DNA of 53,077 nucleotides, from positions 1 through 53,077 of the forward strand of contig JAFLEF010000052.1 of assembly GCA_017309115.1 (NCBI GenBank), written 5' to 3'. Origin of the DNA: Verrucomicrobiota bacterium. GTDB lineage: Bacteria > Verrucomicrobiota > Verrucomicrobiia > Limisphaerales > UBA9464. Below, in pieces: positions 32,593 to 42,472 of this stretch. The first letter of the stretch is position 1, and every line of letters begins with the position of its first letter. The position numbers were made by a program, and so were the translations under genes. The notes under the pieces were generated by a model. It was not told where the DNA came from. It did not search any database and was given only the letters and a program-made list of their open reading frames with translations.

Positions 32593-34803
32593 TCATTGAG
32601 CGGCCCACTTAAGCGCATCCAAGACGATTCCTTCGGTCAGCGTGCTGGGCAGAATCTTTGGGGGAAGCGACAAATTCTTGGGATACACCAGCACCAGGGG
32701 AACGCCGGCTCGGCCGAACATGCGTAGCTCTCGGGCGATGGCGGGGTCTTCCCGGGTGTAATCGCCTTTCAAGGTCACGACTTGATACGCGGCGAGCTTT
32801 TCCTTCACGGCGGGTACTTCGATGGCGACGGCCTTGTTGACCCGGCAGGTGAGGCACCACTTCGCGGTGAAATCGACCAAAACAGGATGTCCCGCCGCGC
32901 GAGCTTTGGTGATGGCTTCCGGAGACCAGGGCTGCCAGGGAATTGGTCCCAGCTTTTGGGGTGTGGAATTGGTGGCGCCGGGAGCCAGGGGCGCTGAACG
33001 GACCCACCAGGCCATCACCGTGCCGTCGCTGTTGGCTTCCGTGCTGGCAGTCTCCAAGGGAGCGGGCGAACGCCAATTCAGTTGAGACTCCAAGACGACG
33101 AAATAGCCCCCGGCCAAGGCGGCCACGACCGTACCCCAGGACCATTTGGGATTACCGGTGCCCGTTTGGATGAAGTGACCAAAAACCCAGGCGGCCAGGC
33201 TAACGCAGACCAAGAACATACCGACCAGGAACACCCCGCCCTCACCGTACTGATCGGCCGATAGCGACAGTAGCCAGACCGCGGTGGCCAGCATGGGAAA
33301 GCCCATCAGGACTTTGAACGTGATCATCCAGTTGCCGGGCTTGGGTAGGAACTTCAGCCAGGCCGGCTGAATCGAGAGCAGGAGGTACGGTGTGGCCAAG
33401 CCCAGTCCGGCCACGAGGAACATCAGGAGCAACACCATCGGGGGCTGTCCGAACGCGAATCCTAGTGCGGTCCCCAGGAAGGGAGCGGTGCAGGGGGTGG
33501 CTAGGACGGTGGTGAAGACCCCGTTGAAGAAAGCACCGGTGGGACCCTCTTTGGACGCAAGTTGACTGGCGGTTCCCATGGCCTGGGAGTGCAGGGTGAT
33601 TTCGAACACTCCGAAGAGATTGAGGGCGACCAAGGTTACCAGAGTCGTGATTGCCACCAGGAAGATGGGATTCTGGAATTGCATGCCCCAGCTGGCAGTT
33701 TGTCCGGCGGCTTGGACTGCAATGACCAAACCGGCCAGGACTCCGAACGAAACCAACACGCCGCCGGTGTAAACGAACCCGAGGAAACGGACCCGTCCCG
33801 GGTTCTCCCGGCTTTGTTTGACGAATCCCAGAACCTTGAGCGCGATGACCGGGAGAACACAGGGCATGATGTTCAGGATCAGGCCCCCCAGGAACGAAAG
33901 GCCGAGCATGAACCAGAGTCCGGAGTTGGCCCCGCTCGCCGGTGGTTCGGCGGTACCCGGAGGAGTGGCGGCGGTGGGAATTGCCACGGTGGCGGCGTCG
34001 GTGATGGGCAGGTTCACCGTGACGCCACGAGGGCCGGTTCCAGTGTCGAGCATGACCAATCCCGCCATCTCCTTGGGCCAGGCGTCGCCGGACTTGGTGA
34101 CGGCAAAGAGGATGCCCTGGTCCGATTTCGATTCTGATTTTCGGACCAGTTCCCGGGTGTCGTCCTCAAACGGATAGAAGTCGGAATAGCCGGGAGCGGA
34201 GGAACGAACTCGCAGCATTCGGGTATCGCCCTCGCCAGCTTCCCAAAGCGCTTCGGCTTTTAAGTTGGGATCTGAGGTCGGCAGCGTGGCGAGAGCGGCT
34301 TGGATGAGCGGAGCAGACGGGGACGGTTGGGATTCGGGTCCGACGGCGAGGGACGCACTAACGGAGGCCCGGCCCGGCAGACATTCGGTTTTACATTCCA
34401 GCCAAGAGACCTTTGCCTGGAGCGTGATGGGGCCTGGGGCACGACTTGGAGCTACCTGGAACTGAACTGGTAATGCGACCCGACCGTCGTAGACATAGGT
34501 GGTGAGATCGGCTTCGGTGAGGCGGTGAGGGGTGGGCCAAAGCAGGTCGCCGGCGGTGATCCCTTCCGGTAGGGTCCATTCGACTTTGGTGCGTTGACCG
34601 GAGTCGCCGGGATTGCGCCAGTAGGTATGCCACTCTGGCGGGGCGACCAATTCGATCACGGCGTAGAACGAACTGCCGGGACGAACGGTGGCTGTGTCCA
34701 CCAGTAGACGGACCTCACTCTTTCCCTGGGCGAGGATTGTTCCGGCGGTGAGCAATCCGACCAGCATTCCCCAAAGCAAACGACACCACATCAGACGCAT
34801 CAT
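32593..34803 (-). CDS. dsbD: DsbD-type thiol:disulfide interchange protein
   Basis: 736 residues. Signal peptide (MWCRLLWGMLVGLLTAGTIL), then a periplasmic DsbC/corrector-like domain (PPEWHTYWRNPGDSG, ECKTECLPG), an eight-helix membrane domain starting SGLWFMLGLSFLGGLILNIM with the redox Cys in MPCVLPV, and a C-terminal thioredoxin domain with KWCLTCRVNKA (CxxC). DsbD passes electrons from cytoplasmic thioredoxin across the membrane to periplasmic reductases. This combination of an N-terminal corrector domain and a thioredoxin is the long, ScsB-like variety. A terminator of the next gene lies just before its start. Confidence 0.9.
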   Translation of the reverse strand: MMRLMWCRLLWGMLVGLLTAGTILAQGKSEVRLLVDTATVRPGSSFYAVIELVAPPEWHTYWRNPGDSGQRTKVEWTLPEGITAGDLLWPTPHRLTEADLTTYVYDGRVALPVQFQVAPSRAPGPITLQAKVSWLECKTECLPGRASVSASLAVGPESQPSPSAPLIQAALATLPTSDPNLKAEALWEAGEGDTRMLRVRSSAPGYSDFYPFEDDTRELVRKSESKSDQGILFAVTKSGDAWPKEMAGLVMLDTGTGPRGVTVNLPITDAATVAIPTAATPPGTAEPPASGANSGLWFMLGLSFLGGLILNIMPCVLPVIALKVLGFVKQSRENPGRVRFLGFVYTGGVLVSFGVLAGLVIAVQAAGQTASWGMQFQNPIFLVAITTLVTLVALNLFGVFEITLHSQAMGTASQLASKEGPTGAFFNGVFTTVLATPCTAPFLGTALGFAFGQPPMVLLLMFLVAGLGLATPYLLLSIQPAWLKFLPKPGNWMITFKVLMGFPMLATAVWLLSLSADQYGEGGVFLVGMFLVCVSLAAWVFGHFIQTGTGNPKWSWGTVVAALAGGYFVVLESQLNWRSPAPLETASTEANSDGTVMAWWVRSAPLAPGATNSTPQKLGPIPWQPWSPEAITKARAAGHPVLVDFTAKWCLTCRVNKAVAIEVPAVKEKLAAYQVVTLKGDYTREDPAIARELRMFGRAGVPLVLVYPKNLSLPPKILPSTLTEGIVLDALKWAAQ

Positions 34804-34845
34804 CGGTGCTCGGGAGCAGCCGGCAAGCCGGGAGGGCGTCGGTAC

Positions 34846-34877
34846 AAAAAAAAGTGCGCCCCGAGGGGCGCACTTTT
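34846..34877 (-). terminator. Intrinsic terminator of first PEP-CTERM gene
   Basis: Stem AAAAGTGCGCCCC/GGGGCGCACTTTT with a 2-base loop; on the minus strand the T-tract is eight bases. It ends the unit 34900-35529 before the DsbD-type gene starts. Confidence 0.8.
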
Positions 34878-34899
34878 GGAAATCAGCAGGATCAGCAGC

Positions 34900-35529
34900 T
34901 CAAGCCTTGCGGCGAGCGGCCCAGCCGATCAAACCGGCGAGACCGAGGCTGGCCAGAGCGATGACGCTCGGCTCGGGCACTGCGGTGATGCTGACTTGGA
35001 AGTTGGCGAGGTCACCATTCTGCATGGTGCGGAGCTCCCAACCGGTGCCGGTGTTCTGCCAGAAGTCGTTGAAACTCGAGCCGACAGTCGGGGCGAGGTC
35101 CGGAACGTAGAGACCGGCGGAATTGGCACCACCGACGCCCGCGAAGGAGACGGTGTAGGTGAATCCGGCGGGGAGAACATTGGCCGGAATGTTGGCGAAA
35201 GGAATCGTCACCGTTCCGCCATTGCTGAGGATATCAATCGGTGAGCTGGAATAGAGGACGGAACTGGGAGCGCCGTTGACACCGTCATTGGCGTAAATCT
35301 TGACCGTCAATCCACCCACACTGCCGTAGTTGGAGTAATAAGGAATCGTGACCGATTCGAGGGTCCAGCCAGCGCCGCCGGCCAGCTGAACTTGATCGCC
35401 GTATTCCAGCGACGTGGAATAGAACGAGTCTTGGCCCGCAGGCACTTCAAACACCGTGGCCGCGAAGGCGCTTCCCGCCCCAGCGAGACTCACGGCGACT
35501 ACCAATTTCAATTTGTCCTTAAAGTTCAT
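34900..35529 (-). CDS. PEP-CTERM sorting-domain protein 1
   Basis: 209 residues from ATG 35529. Signal peptide ends at SAFAA. The mature part is beta-rich with no catalytic motif that I recognise (LTVKIYANDGVNGAPSSVLY). The C-terminus is a canonical PEP-CTERM sorting signal: VPEPSVIALASLGLAGLIGW plus AARRKA. Such proteins are processed by an exosortase and end up in the envelope or extracellular matrix; no exosortase lies in the window. Upstream, GTTAAC occurs twice about 40 bases apart (35548 and 35588). It is the outlier of three paralogues, closest in layout to the two below. Confidence 0.9.
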   Translation of the reverse strand: MNFKDKLKLVVAVSLAGAGSAFAATVFEVPAGQDSFYSTSLEYGDQVQLAGGAGWTLESVTIPYYSNYGSVGGLTVKIYANDGVNGAPSSVLYSSSPIDILSNGGTVTIPFANIPANVLPAGFTYTVSFAGVGGANSAGLYVPDLAPTVGSSFNDFWQNTGTGWELRTMQNGDLANFQVSITAVPEPSVIALASLGLAGLIGWAARRKA

Positions 35530-35682
35530 GATCGGAATGGCAATTTGGGTTAACGGTTTAAGCCCCTCTGGCTGTGAGCTGAGCGGAGTTAACCGTGAGT
35601 TACAGTCAGGGGTCAAGTGATTATTTTCTGCGAAGTGATTGATTGAGAACAGAGAATGCGGTTGGCGGGTTGGAAAGTGAAA

Positions 35683-35702
35683 CGGCGCGGTTTCCCGCGC
35701 CG
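35683..35702 (-). terminator. Hairpin after second PEP-CTERM gene
   Basis: CGGCGCGG/CCGCGCCG stem with TTTC loop, 37 bases downstream of the stop at 35740. Its stem sequence is shared with the hairpin at 36598. Confidence 0.5.
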
Positions 35703-35739
35703 CCTCAAAATGCGTCGATTCTAACTTCAGACAGTTTTT

Positions 35740-36387
35740 TTATCTGCGTTGCATACGGCGGTAGGACGCGAAAACGCCCAAGCCAGCCAGGCTCAAGGTG
35801 GCCGCCACACTCGGATTGGTTTCCGGTACGGCCGTCACCGTGGCTTCGAAGTTCGCGGTGTAACCGGGAATCTGACGAAGCTCCCAGCCGGTTTGGCCCT
35901 GTTCCCAGAAATCGTCGCCACTGGCGCCGACCGTGGGAGCATCAGCAATCAAGAGACCGGCAGTGCCAGTACCCAGGAATTGCACGACGAACGTCAACCG
36001 ATCCGGCAAAGGATCAGAAGGGTCCGGGGTGAAGGGGACATCAATGTCAACGCCACTGGTTCCAGTGATGACATCGTAGGTGTCCGAGAACAGAACGGTT
36101 CCCGGACTGGCGTAGCCATTGACCAGGGGACCATCATTCGCATACAGGGTGAAACTCAGGCCACTCGACTGCGAGTAGTCCGAATAGTAGGCAAAATGAA
36201 ATTCGGTCAGCACACGTGCGGTGCCGCCCAGAACAATTTCATCGCCGTAGGCAGAACCCGAACTATAGAACGGGAGACTGCTGGTGCCGGTGTACTTTGC
36301 ATCGTACACCACAGACGCCGCGCACGTGCTGGCCCAAAGGCCGGCAGACAGTGCGGACGCGAGGCAGAGCTGGTTGATTAACTTCAT
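35740..36387 (-). CDS. PEP-CTERM-like protein 2
   Basis: 215 residues from ATG 36387. Signal peptide LCLASALSAGLWASTCAAS, beta-rich mature part (VVYDAKYTGTSSLPFYSSG, then TGTSGVDIDVPFTPDPSDPL) and a sorting tail reading VPETNPSVAATLSLAGLGVF and then a RRMQRR end. The PEP triplet is PET. It is a close paralogue of the third gene: shared SVVYDA.YT, YDV..GTSGVD.D.PFTPDP.DPLP and W.LRQIPGYTANF. Probably secreted; function not known. A perfect 10-bp inverted repeat lies about 55 bases upstream. Confidence 0.85.
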   Translation of the reverse strand: MKLINQLCLASALSAGLWASTCAASVVYDAKYTGTSSLPFYSSGSAYGDEIVLGGTARVLTEFHFAYYSDYSQSSGLSFTLYANDGPLVNGYASPGTVLFSDTYDVITGTSGVDIDVPFTPDPSDPLPDRLTFVVQFLGTGTAGLLIADAPTVGASGDDFWEQGQTGWELRQIPGYTANFEATVTAVPETNPSVAATLSLAGLGVFASYRRMQRR

Positions 36388-36441
36388 GCCACAACGGTTT
36401 CGGAGTGTTTTAGTCACGGTGGGTTGGAACCATGAGTGCTT

Positions 36442-36465
36442 CCAAACTAAGGAAGCTTAGTTTGG
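36442..36465. promoter_or_regulatory. Perfect inverted repeat upstream of PEP-CTERM-like gene 2
   Basis: CCAAACTAAG gaag CTTAGTTTGG: two perfect 10-base arms with a 4-base spacer, about 55 bases before the start at 36387. Candidate operator. Confidence 0.45.
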
Positions 36466-36597
36466 TTATGCGAAAGGCTCCGTAGGGTCAAGGCGTTAGG
36501 TCCTTTCGACCGCAGATTGGGGGACAGTCCCCAGACTTAGCCGAGAGTGTGCCATTCGAACGGAGTCCGCCTGGTACTTTCGGTCCCCCGGAAAAGA

Positions 36598-36625
36598 GAA
36601 ACGGCGCGGACAGCCGCGCCGTTTC
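36598..36625 (-). terminator. Hairpin terminator of third PEP-CTERM gene
   Basis: GAAACGGCGCGG/CCGCGCCGTTTC, 12 perfect pairs, loop ACAG, 36 bases after the stop at 36661; followed on the minus strand by TCTCTTTT. Confidence 0.7.
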
Positions 36626-36660
36626 AAAAATGCGTCGATCCGAATCTCGAGGATTCGTGG

Positions 36661-37290
36661 TTAGGCTCGTTTGCGTCGCAGCACCAGGGAGGTTCCCCAG
36701 GCTCCGAATGCTAAAGCGGCAGCCAGACCGGGCTGTGCTTCGGGTACTGCAGTGATACTTGCTTGGAAGTTCGCCGTGTATCCGGGGATTTGTTTCAAGA
36801 CCCAGTTGCCGGCCTCGCGTTCCCAGAAGTCATTGTAGCTGGAACCGACCGAGGGAGCATCCGCCACCAACAAGCCGGCAATATCGTCTCCCAGGAAGCG
36901 AACTCCCCAAGTGAAGCTATTCGGCAGAGGATCCGTAGGATCCGGGGTGAACGGAATGTCCACGTCGACACCGCTGGTTCCAACCACCACGTCATAGAGG
37001 TCCTGGAACAAAATGGTCCCCGGCGCACCGCCGGGTCCGTCGTTGGCCCACAGGGTGAACCGTAGGCCATCCGTTAAGGCGTAGTCAGAGTAGTAGGAGA
37101 ACGAAAACCCGGTCAGCACACGATCGGTGCCGGCGAGGGTGATTTCATCACCGTACGTATTCGGAGAATAGTAGTACGGGAGTTTGGTCACGTCAGTGTA
37201 CGAAGCATCGTACACGACGGAGGCAACAGTGACGCCCGATGCCATGAGAGCACCGGTAACGGCAAGGCAGAGCTGGTTGAGAGGCTTCAT
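36661..37290 (-). CDS. PEP-CTERM-like protein 3
   Basis: 209 residues from ATG 37290. Signal peptide CLAVTGALMASGVTVAS; the mature part mirrors protein 2 (SVVYDASYTDVTKLPYYYSP, VVVGTSGVDVDIPFTPDPTD, QIPGYTANFQASITAVPEAQ). The tail PGLAAALAFGAWGTSLVLRR keeps the sorting-signal shape but with PEA in place of PEP. Gene duplication of proteins 2 and 3 is clear. A 19-base perfect palindrome sits about 60 bases upstream. Function unknown; secretion to the cell surface is expected. Confidence 0.85.
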   Translation of the reverse strand: MKPLNQLCLAVTGALMASGVTVASVVYDASYTDVTKLPYYYSPNTYGDEITLAGTDRVLTGFSFSYYSDYALTDGLRFTLWANDGPGGAPGTILFQDLYDVVVGTSGVDVDIPFTPDPTDPLPNSFTWGVRFLGDDIAGLLVADAPSVGSSYNDFWEREAGNWVLKQIPGYTANFQASITAVPEAQPGLAAALAFGAWGTSLVLRRKRA

Positions 37291-37665
37291 GCCGTGGTTT
37301 CTTCGGGGGTAGGTTTTTTGGTTTAGGGCAATCTGGGTTGGATGCCCGCTTCTTAACTTAAGAAGCATCGCTGGCATATGGAAGTGGCCGCGATTGGTCA
37401 AGTCAGGACCCGCCTTACCCACAGATTTCTGCCAAAAATCAAGGAGTTGGGTGGGTTTTGCCTCTCCCGTTCGGTTGGCGATCCGCCGAACGGCCGAGTG
37501 CTGACAGCTGAGAGAAAACCGGGAAATGGGCCGTTTTTTCGCCCAACCCGAAGGGGCGACACTCCGCGGAGTCGATCAGTCACGTCCCGCTAGGTGACGC
37601 GTCGCCTGTCCGACCGCGCCCGGTTGGGCCGACCCGGCCGCACGCCGCAGAAATCCGGCTCTTCC
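37291..37665. other. Intergenic between PEP-CTERM 3 and DUF1501 gene
   Basis: 375 bases with no gene. It contains the palindrome at 37348-37366 and an imperfect hairpin at 37556-37573. The low-GC part near 37310-37440 probably contains the promoter of the PEP-CTERM gene. Nothing else recognised. Confidence 0.4.
37348..37366. promoter_or_regulatory. Perfect palindrome upstream of PEP-CTERM-like gene 3
   Basis: GCTTCTTAA c TTAAGAAGC: 9-base arms, single centre base, 57 bases before the start at 37290. Candidate operator, comparable in place to the one at 36442. Confidence 0.5.
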
Positions 37666-39099
37666 TCACGCCAACAGGCCGCGCACAACTTCCCCGTGGA
37701 CATCGGTCAGCCGGAAATCCCGGCCTTGAAACCGGTAGGTCAGTTTTTCGTGATCAAATCCCAGCTGATGGAGCAGCGTCGCGTGAAAGTCATGCACGTG
37801 AACCTTGTCTTTCACGGCATTGAAGCCGAGTTCATCGGTTTCACCCCAGGTCAGGCCCGGCTTGAAACCGCCGCCCGCCACCCAGTAGGTGAACCCATTC
37901 GGATGATGGTCTCGTCCATCGTTGCCGCCTTGCACCATGGGCGTTCGACCGAATTCACCGCCCCAGATTACGATGGTGTCCTCCAAAAGTCCGCGTTCCT
38001 GAAGGTCCTTCACCAGCGCTGCACTGGCCTGATCAGTCGCCCGGCAGTTGCGTTGCAGGTCCTTGGTCAGGTTGCCGTGCTGATCCCATGACTCGTGAAA
38101 AATCTGCACGAACCGAACACCCCGCTCCACGAGTCGGCGGGCCAGCAAGCAGGCGTTGGCGTAGGTCGGCCGGCCGGGTTCGGCGCCATAGGCCTCCCGC
38201 ACCGCTACGGGTTCGCGGGTGAGATCCATGACCTCCGGGGCCACGTGCTGCATGCGATACGCCATCTCGAAGGCACTGATGCGGGCGGCGATCTCGGGAT
38301 CGCCCATGACTCCAAGGCGCTGGGTGTTCAGCCGGTTGATCGTTTCGATGGTGTCCTTCTGCTGGGCGTCATCCACGCCCTTGGGATTGGACAGATAGAG
38401 CACGGGGTCGCCACCCGTGCGGAACAACGTGCCATTGTGAACCGTGGGCAGGAATCCGCAGCCCCAGTTCGAAGCGCCCCCGCTGGTTCCCTTGTCGCCG
38501 GTGCTGAACACCACGTAGGACGGCAGGTCCTGGGTTTCGGCGCCCAAGCCATAGGTGGTCCAGGCTCCAAAACTGGGCCGGCCGAACTGTTGCGAACCGG
38601 TGTTCATGAAGATTTGGGCCGGCGCGTGGTTGAAGGCGTCGGTCTGCATCGACTTGATGACGGTCAACTGATCGGCGACGCCGGACAGGTGCGGCAGGAG
38701 TTCCGAGAGTTCCGTGCCGGACTTCCCGTGGCGGGCGAACTTGAACTTGGGTCCCAGCAGGGTGCTGCTGGGATTGATGAACGCCGCCCGGTAACCCTTG
38801 AGCAATTCGGCGGGGGGCAGAGTGCCGTTGAATTTGGTCAGCTGGGGCTTGTTATCGAAGAGTTCCAGATGGCTGGGAGCCCCGGCCATGAATAGATAAA
38901 TGACCCGCTTGGCCTTGCCCGGAAAGTGTGGGGCCTTGGGCGCCATGGGATTGGGAGCGGCAGCCAGGGCACGGTCCTGCAGCAGGGAGTGAAGGGCGAT
39001 TGCGCCGAGCCCCACGCCGCAGTCCTTGAAGAACCAGCGGCGGGTCAGGTGATGGCGATGCTGTTCCGCGGCGTGCTGAAACTGGTTCAAACGGCTCAT
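37666..39099 (-). CDS. DUF1501 protein, Tat-exported
   Basis: 477 residues. A twin-arginine signal ([21 protein letters not shown]20-R21) precedes the DUF1501 alkaline-phosphatase-like fold: [71 protein letters not shown]. This family is abundant in Planctomycetes and Verrucomicrobia and nearly always follows a DUF1553/PSCyt cytochrome gene, as here with a 3-base gap. The reaction is unknown; metal-dependent phosphatase or sulfatase-like chemistry is suspected from the fold. Confidence 0.9.
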   Translation of the reverse strand: MSRLNQFQHAAEQHRHHLTRRWFFKDCGVGLGAIALHSLLQDRALAAAPNPMAPKAPHFPGKAKRVIYLFMAGAPSHLELFDNKPQLTKFNGTLPPAELLKGYRAAFINPSSTLLGPKFKFARHGKSGTELSELLPHLSGVADQLTVIKSMQTDAFNHAPAQIFMNTGSQQFGRPSFGAWTTYGLGAETQDLPSYVVFSTGDKGTSGGASNWGCGFLPTVHNGTLFRTGGDPVLYLSNPKGVDDAQQKDTIETINRLNTQRLGVMGDPEIAARISAFEMAYRMQHVAPEVMDLTREPVAVREAYGAEPGRPTYANACLLARRLVERGVRFVQIFHESWDQHGNLTKDLQRNCRATDQASAALVKDLQERGLLEDTIVIWGGEFGRTPMVQGGNDGRDHHPNGFTYWVAGGGFKPGLTWGETDELGFNAVKDKVHVHDFHATLLHQLGFDHEKLTYRFQGRDFRLTDVHGEVVRGLLA

Positions 39100-39102
39100 G
39101 GG

Positions 39103-42100
39103 TCACTCCTTGGTGATGGCTTCGTCGAGATTCAAGAGGGCGCGGCTGACGACGGTGTAGGCCGCCAGTTGAGTGGGGGTGGTCCCGGCTGGGACCGTCG
39201 GCAGTTCGTTCCGGCCGGTGGCCAGTTCGAACGGGTTGACCCACCCGTCGGCGATGCGCTGGCGTTGACGTTCCAGCAAGCCCTGGAGTTCCGCCAATTC
39301 GGTTGCTGTGGGCGGTCGGGACAGGACGCGCCGGAAGGCAAACCGCAGGCGCTCGTCATCTGTGCGGCCGCCTTCGCGCAAGGTTTTGGCGGCCAAACCC
39401 TGCGCGGCTTCCATGAACTGGGTCTCGTTCAAGGTGGTCAGGGCCTGCAAGGGAGTATTGGAACGGACCCGGCGCACACAGGAGAAATCGCCATTCGGGG
39501 CGTCGAAATTCATCAGCACCGGATACGGCACGCTGCGGAAGCGGAACACGTACAGGCTGCGACGGAATCGGTCGGACCCCTTTTCCTCGATCCAGACCTT
39601 GGGTCCGTAACTGGCCGGGGGTTGGAACAGGAACTCCGGAGCCGGCGGATACACGCTGCGGCCGCCCAACTGCGGATTCAGAAGCCCACTGGCGGCAAGC
39701 GCGGTGTCACGCACAATCTCGCCTTCCACCCGCAGCCGGGGTCCGCGGGCCAGCAGACGGTTGTACGGATCTCGTTCCCATAACTCCGGCGTCACTCGCG
39801 AGGACTGACGGTAAGTGTCGGACGATACAATCAGCCGATGGAGCGCCTTGAAGCTCCAGCCTTGATCCATGAACTCGCAGGCCAGCCAATCGAGCAGTTC
39901 CGGATGCGACGGCGCGGGCGACTGGACTCCGAAGTCCTCGGGCGTCTCCAGCAAGCCAGTTCCAAAGTAGCTTTGCCACACCCGGTTGACGGCCACTCGG
40001 GCAGTGGTGGGCGACTTTTTGTCAGTCAACCAGCGGGCCAGGGTCAGCCGGGAATCGTCGGCGTTGGCCGGCAGCGGATGCAGGAAGGCGGGGGTGCCAA
40101 AGGTCACTTCCTTGCCCGGTTTCAGCCAATCGCCGCGCTTAAAGATCGGCGTGGGCCGAAGCTCCTCGCCCGGACCTTGACCCGTGCGTCGGGCGAGGGT
40201 TTGGGTGGGGGTTCCTTCCGGCCACTGACGCCAAAGGGCTTCGATGCGGTCGTTGGTTTCCTTGAACTCCGGAACCAAGGTGCGCCAGTAACTGAACACC
40301 GTGGCGACCTGCAGCGGGGTCCGTTGCTCGCGGGGAATTCCCAGAATTAGCCGCACGTTGGTGGGGACCACATCCGCCACAGCATTGGTGTCGGCACAGA
40401 CGCTGAGGCGCCAGCGGCCCAAATTGTGGTTCTGATTATCGTCGGAGTTGTCGCCCCCGTGCTTTTGGTGCAGTTGAAATTGGAGAATGACGCCCTGCGG
40501 AAACTCGAGGGGCTTCTCCGGCACGAAGACCGCCTGTCGCGCCACGTTGCGTCGGCCCGGACCGGCGTCGATTCCCCAGGCCGTGTCATCCTTGCCGTCA
40601 ATGGCGTGTTCCACCGGGCCGTAGGTGCGTTTGTCGCCGTCTTTTTTGTTCCGGCTTTCGGACTGGAACTCGGGTTCCAGCGGACGTTCGGCGTTGGCGA
40701 AGTCGGCGGTGGCTTTGACGAACTTCACCTTGAGCTTGTTGGTCGGATTGGCCGCGTCGATCGCTTCCACCCCGAATTCGCTCAGGGCGGACATGCCCTT
40801 GATGGAACGCCCAGGCCCGCCGCAGGGGAGATTCGGATCAGGCAATTGCTCCAGCCGGAAGGCGCCGATTACCGGGAGTTGATTGGTGCCCCGGAAGTTG
40901 GCCGTCCAAAACGTTGGGGCATAGCTGGCGGCCCGGACCGATCCGTCAGCGTAGTGATAAAATCGTTCGCCGTTATCGCCGGTATTGCGGGTTTCCACGA
41001 CCTGCCAGGCGTTGGTGGAACCGGCCACCGAATCCTCCCAGGCCTGCATGCGGGACATCCAGTCCGGCGTCACATGGCGCAAGCCTTCCTCCAAATCGCG
41101 GATCTGACGGGTCAGGTTACCCACCAAGAGTTGCTGCTCCGGCGGGTAGTACACGCGGCTGGATTCGTGGTCATTGTTCAGGAAGGCGAACAGCCGGTAA
41201 TATTCCTCCTGGGAAATCGGATCGAACTTGTGGTTGTGGCACTGACTGCACTGGATGGTGATGCCCAGCACCGACTTGCCCAGGGCATCCATGCGGTCAA
41301 TCAAGCCGTCCGTGCGGAACTGTTCCGGGTCCACCCCGCCCTCCTCATTGAGCATGGAATTGCGGAGGAATCCAGTGGCGACGCGTTGGTCGTCGGTGGC
41401 GTTGGGCAGAAGATCCCCGGAAATCTGCTCCACCACGAACTGATCGTAGGGAAGGTCGCGATTGAAGGCGTTGACCACCCAGTCCCGATACGCCCAGACG
41501 AAGCGGGGCTTGTCTTTTTCGAAGCCATCGGAATCCGCGTACCGCGCTGCGTCCAGCCAATGCCGACCCCAGCGTTCGCCGTAATGGGGCGACTTGAGCA
41601 GTTCCTCGACCTTGCGGGAGTAGGCGTCGGGGCGGGAATCGGTCAGAAAGGCGTCGACCTCCTCGGGCGTGGGCGGAAGTCCGATCAGATCAAAATGCAG
41701 TCGGCGCAGCAGGGTGGTGCGGTCGGCGGCTGGCGAGGGCTTCAAGCCTTCCTGGGCGAGGCGGCTGCGGACGAAGGCGTCGATGGGATTGGCTCCGACG
41801 GGGGCGGTGGCCGGCAGCGGGGGTCGAACCGGGGCCTTCCAAGCCCAGTGATCCAGCCGGGCATCGTTCTGAACGGTGGCGGTTACCGGCCAATCGGCCC
41901 CTTGATCGATCCACGCGCGGATCAGTCCAACCTGTTCCGGGGAAAGCTTTTCGCCCTTCTTGGGCATGGCGGCAACGTCGCTGTGGGCGCCGGCCAGAAC
42001 GGCGACGAGCAGGGAATCGTCGGATCGTCCGGGAACCAAAAGAGCTCCGTGGTCACCGCCGCGGAGAGCGGCATCCCGCTGGTCCAGCCGGAGTCCGGAT

Positions 42101-42291
42101 TCCTGCTTTTTCTCGCCGTGACAGGAATAACATCGCTCGGCCAGAAGCGGCTGAATTTGCTGAGAAAACGGCACCGATCCGGAGGCGGCGGGAGGAAGCT
42201 TGGCGACGTCGATGGCGGCCTGGACCACACCGGGCAGGCCGAGCCCGGCCACTACGGCACGAACAACGAGGGCGGGCCAAACGGACTTCAT
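39103..42291 (-). CDS. Planctomycete-type cytochrome c, DUF1549/DUF1553
   Basis: 1062 residues with an N-terminal signal sequence. The haem-binding PSC1 motif is CYSCHG near residue 54, in a QIQPLLAERCYSCHGEKKQE context. DUF1549 (NPIDAFVRSRLAQEGLKPSP, EELLKSPHYGERWGRHWLDA) spans about 150-370. A central lectin-like or concanavalin-like part follows, then DUF1553 (WLTDKKSPTTARVAVNRVWQ, ALTTLNETQFMEAAQG) at about 730-1010. The gene pairs with the DUF1501 gene. Probably a periplasmic redox partner in polysaccharide or other polymer oxidation; the exact substrate is unknown. Confidence 0.9.
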   Translation of the reverse strand: MKSVWPALVVRAVVAGLGLPGVVQAAIDVAKLPPAASGSVPFSQQIQPLLAERCYSCHGEKKQESGLRLDQRDAALRGGDHGALLVPGRSDDSLLVAVLAGAHSDVAAMPKKGEKLSPEQVGLIRAWIDQGADWPVTATVQNDARLDHWAWKAPVRPPLPATAPVGANPIDAFVRSRLAQEGLKPSPAADRTTLLRRLHFDLIGLPPTPEEVDAFLTDSRPDAYSRKVEELLKSPHYGERWGRHWLDAARYADSDGFEKDKPRFVWAYRDWVVNAFNRDLPYDQFVVEQISGDLLPNATDDQRVATGFLRNSMLNEEGGVDPEQFRTDGLIDRMDALGKSVLGITIQCSQCHNHKFDPISQEEYYRLFAFLNNDHESSRVYYPPEQQLLVGNLTRQIRDLEEGLRHVTPDWMSRMQAWEDSVAGSTNAWQVVETRNTGDNGERFYHYADGSVRAASYAPTFWTANFRGTNQLPVIGAFRLEQLPDPNLPCGGPGRSIKGMSALSEFGVEAIDAANPTNKLKVKFVKATADFANAERPLEPEFQSESRNKKDGDKRTYGPVEHAIDGKDDTAWGIDAGPGRRNVARQAVFVPEKPLEFPQGVILQFQLHQKHGGDNSDDNQNHNLGRWRLSVCADTNAVADVVPTNVRLILGIPREQRTPLQVATVFSYWRTLVPEFKETNDRIEALWRQWPEGTPTQTLARRTGQGPGEELRPTPIFKRGDWLKPGKEVTFGTPAFLHPLPANADDSRLTLARWLTDKKSPTTARVAVNRVWQSYFGTGLLETPEDFGVQSPAPSHPELLDWLACEFMDQGWSFKALHRLIVSSDTYRQSSRVTPELWERDPYNRLLARGPRLRVEGEIVRDTALAASGLLNPQLGGRSVYPPAPEFLFQPPASYGPKVWIEEKGSDRFRRSLYVFRFRSVPYPVLMNFDAPNGDFSCVRRVRSNTPLQALTTLNETQFMEAAQGLAAKTLREGGRTDDERLRFAFRRVLSRPPTATELAELQGLLERQRQRIADGWVNPFELATGRNELPTVPAGTTPTQLAAYTVVSRALLNLDEAITKE

Positions 42292-42472
42292 GGATTCAAA
42301 CTAGTGCCATTGATCCCCGCATTTCCAAGGTAAACTCCCGTGGACCGAGGGTGAAAAGGGTGGACGCCGCCGGGAACGACTACATTCGACCCCTGACGCA
42401 ACCCTTCCCGAGTTTCGGTCTCGTGAACTTTTGCTTTGCACCCCCCGGCCGGCCACGGGAACCTGCAAGCCC

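Noticed and set aside
36442-37366. CRISPR-like repeats around the PEP-CTERM genes
   Set aside because: The palindromes are single and different; no spacer arrays of constant length anywhere in the window.
40426-42333. 635-codon frame opposite the cytochrome gene
   Set aside because: Antisense to the strong DUF1549 domain; no motif.
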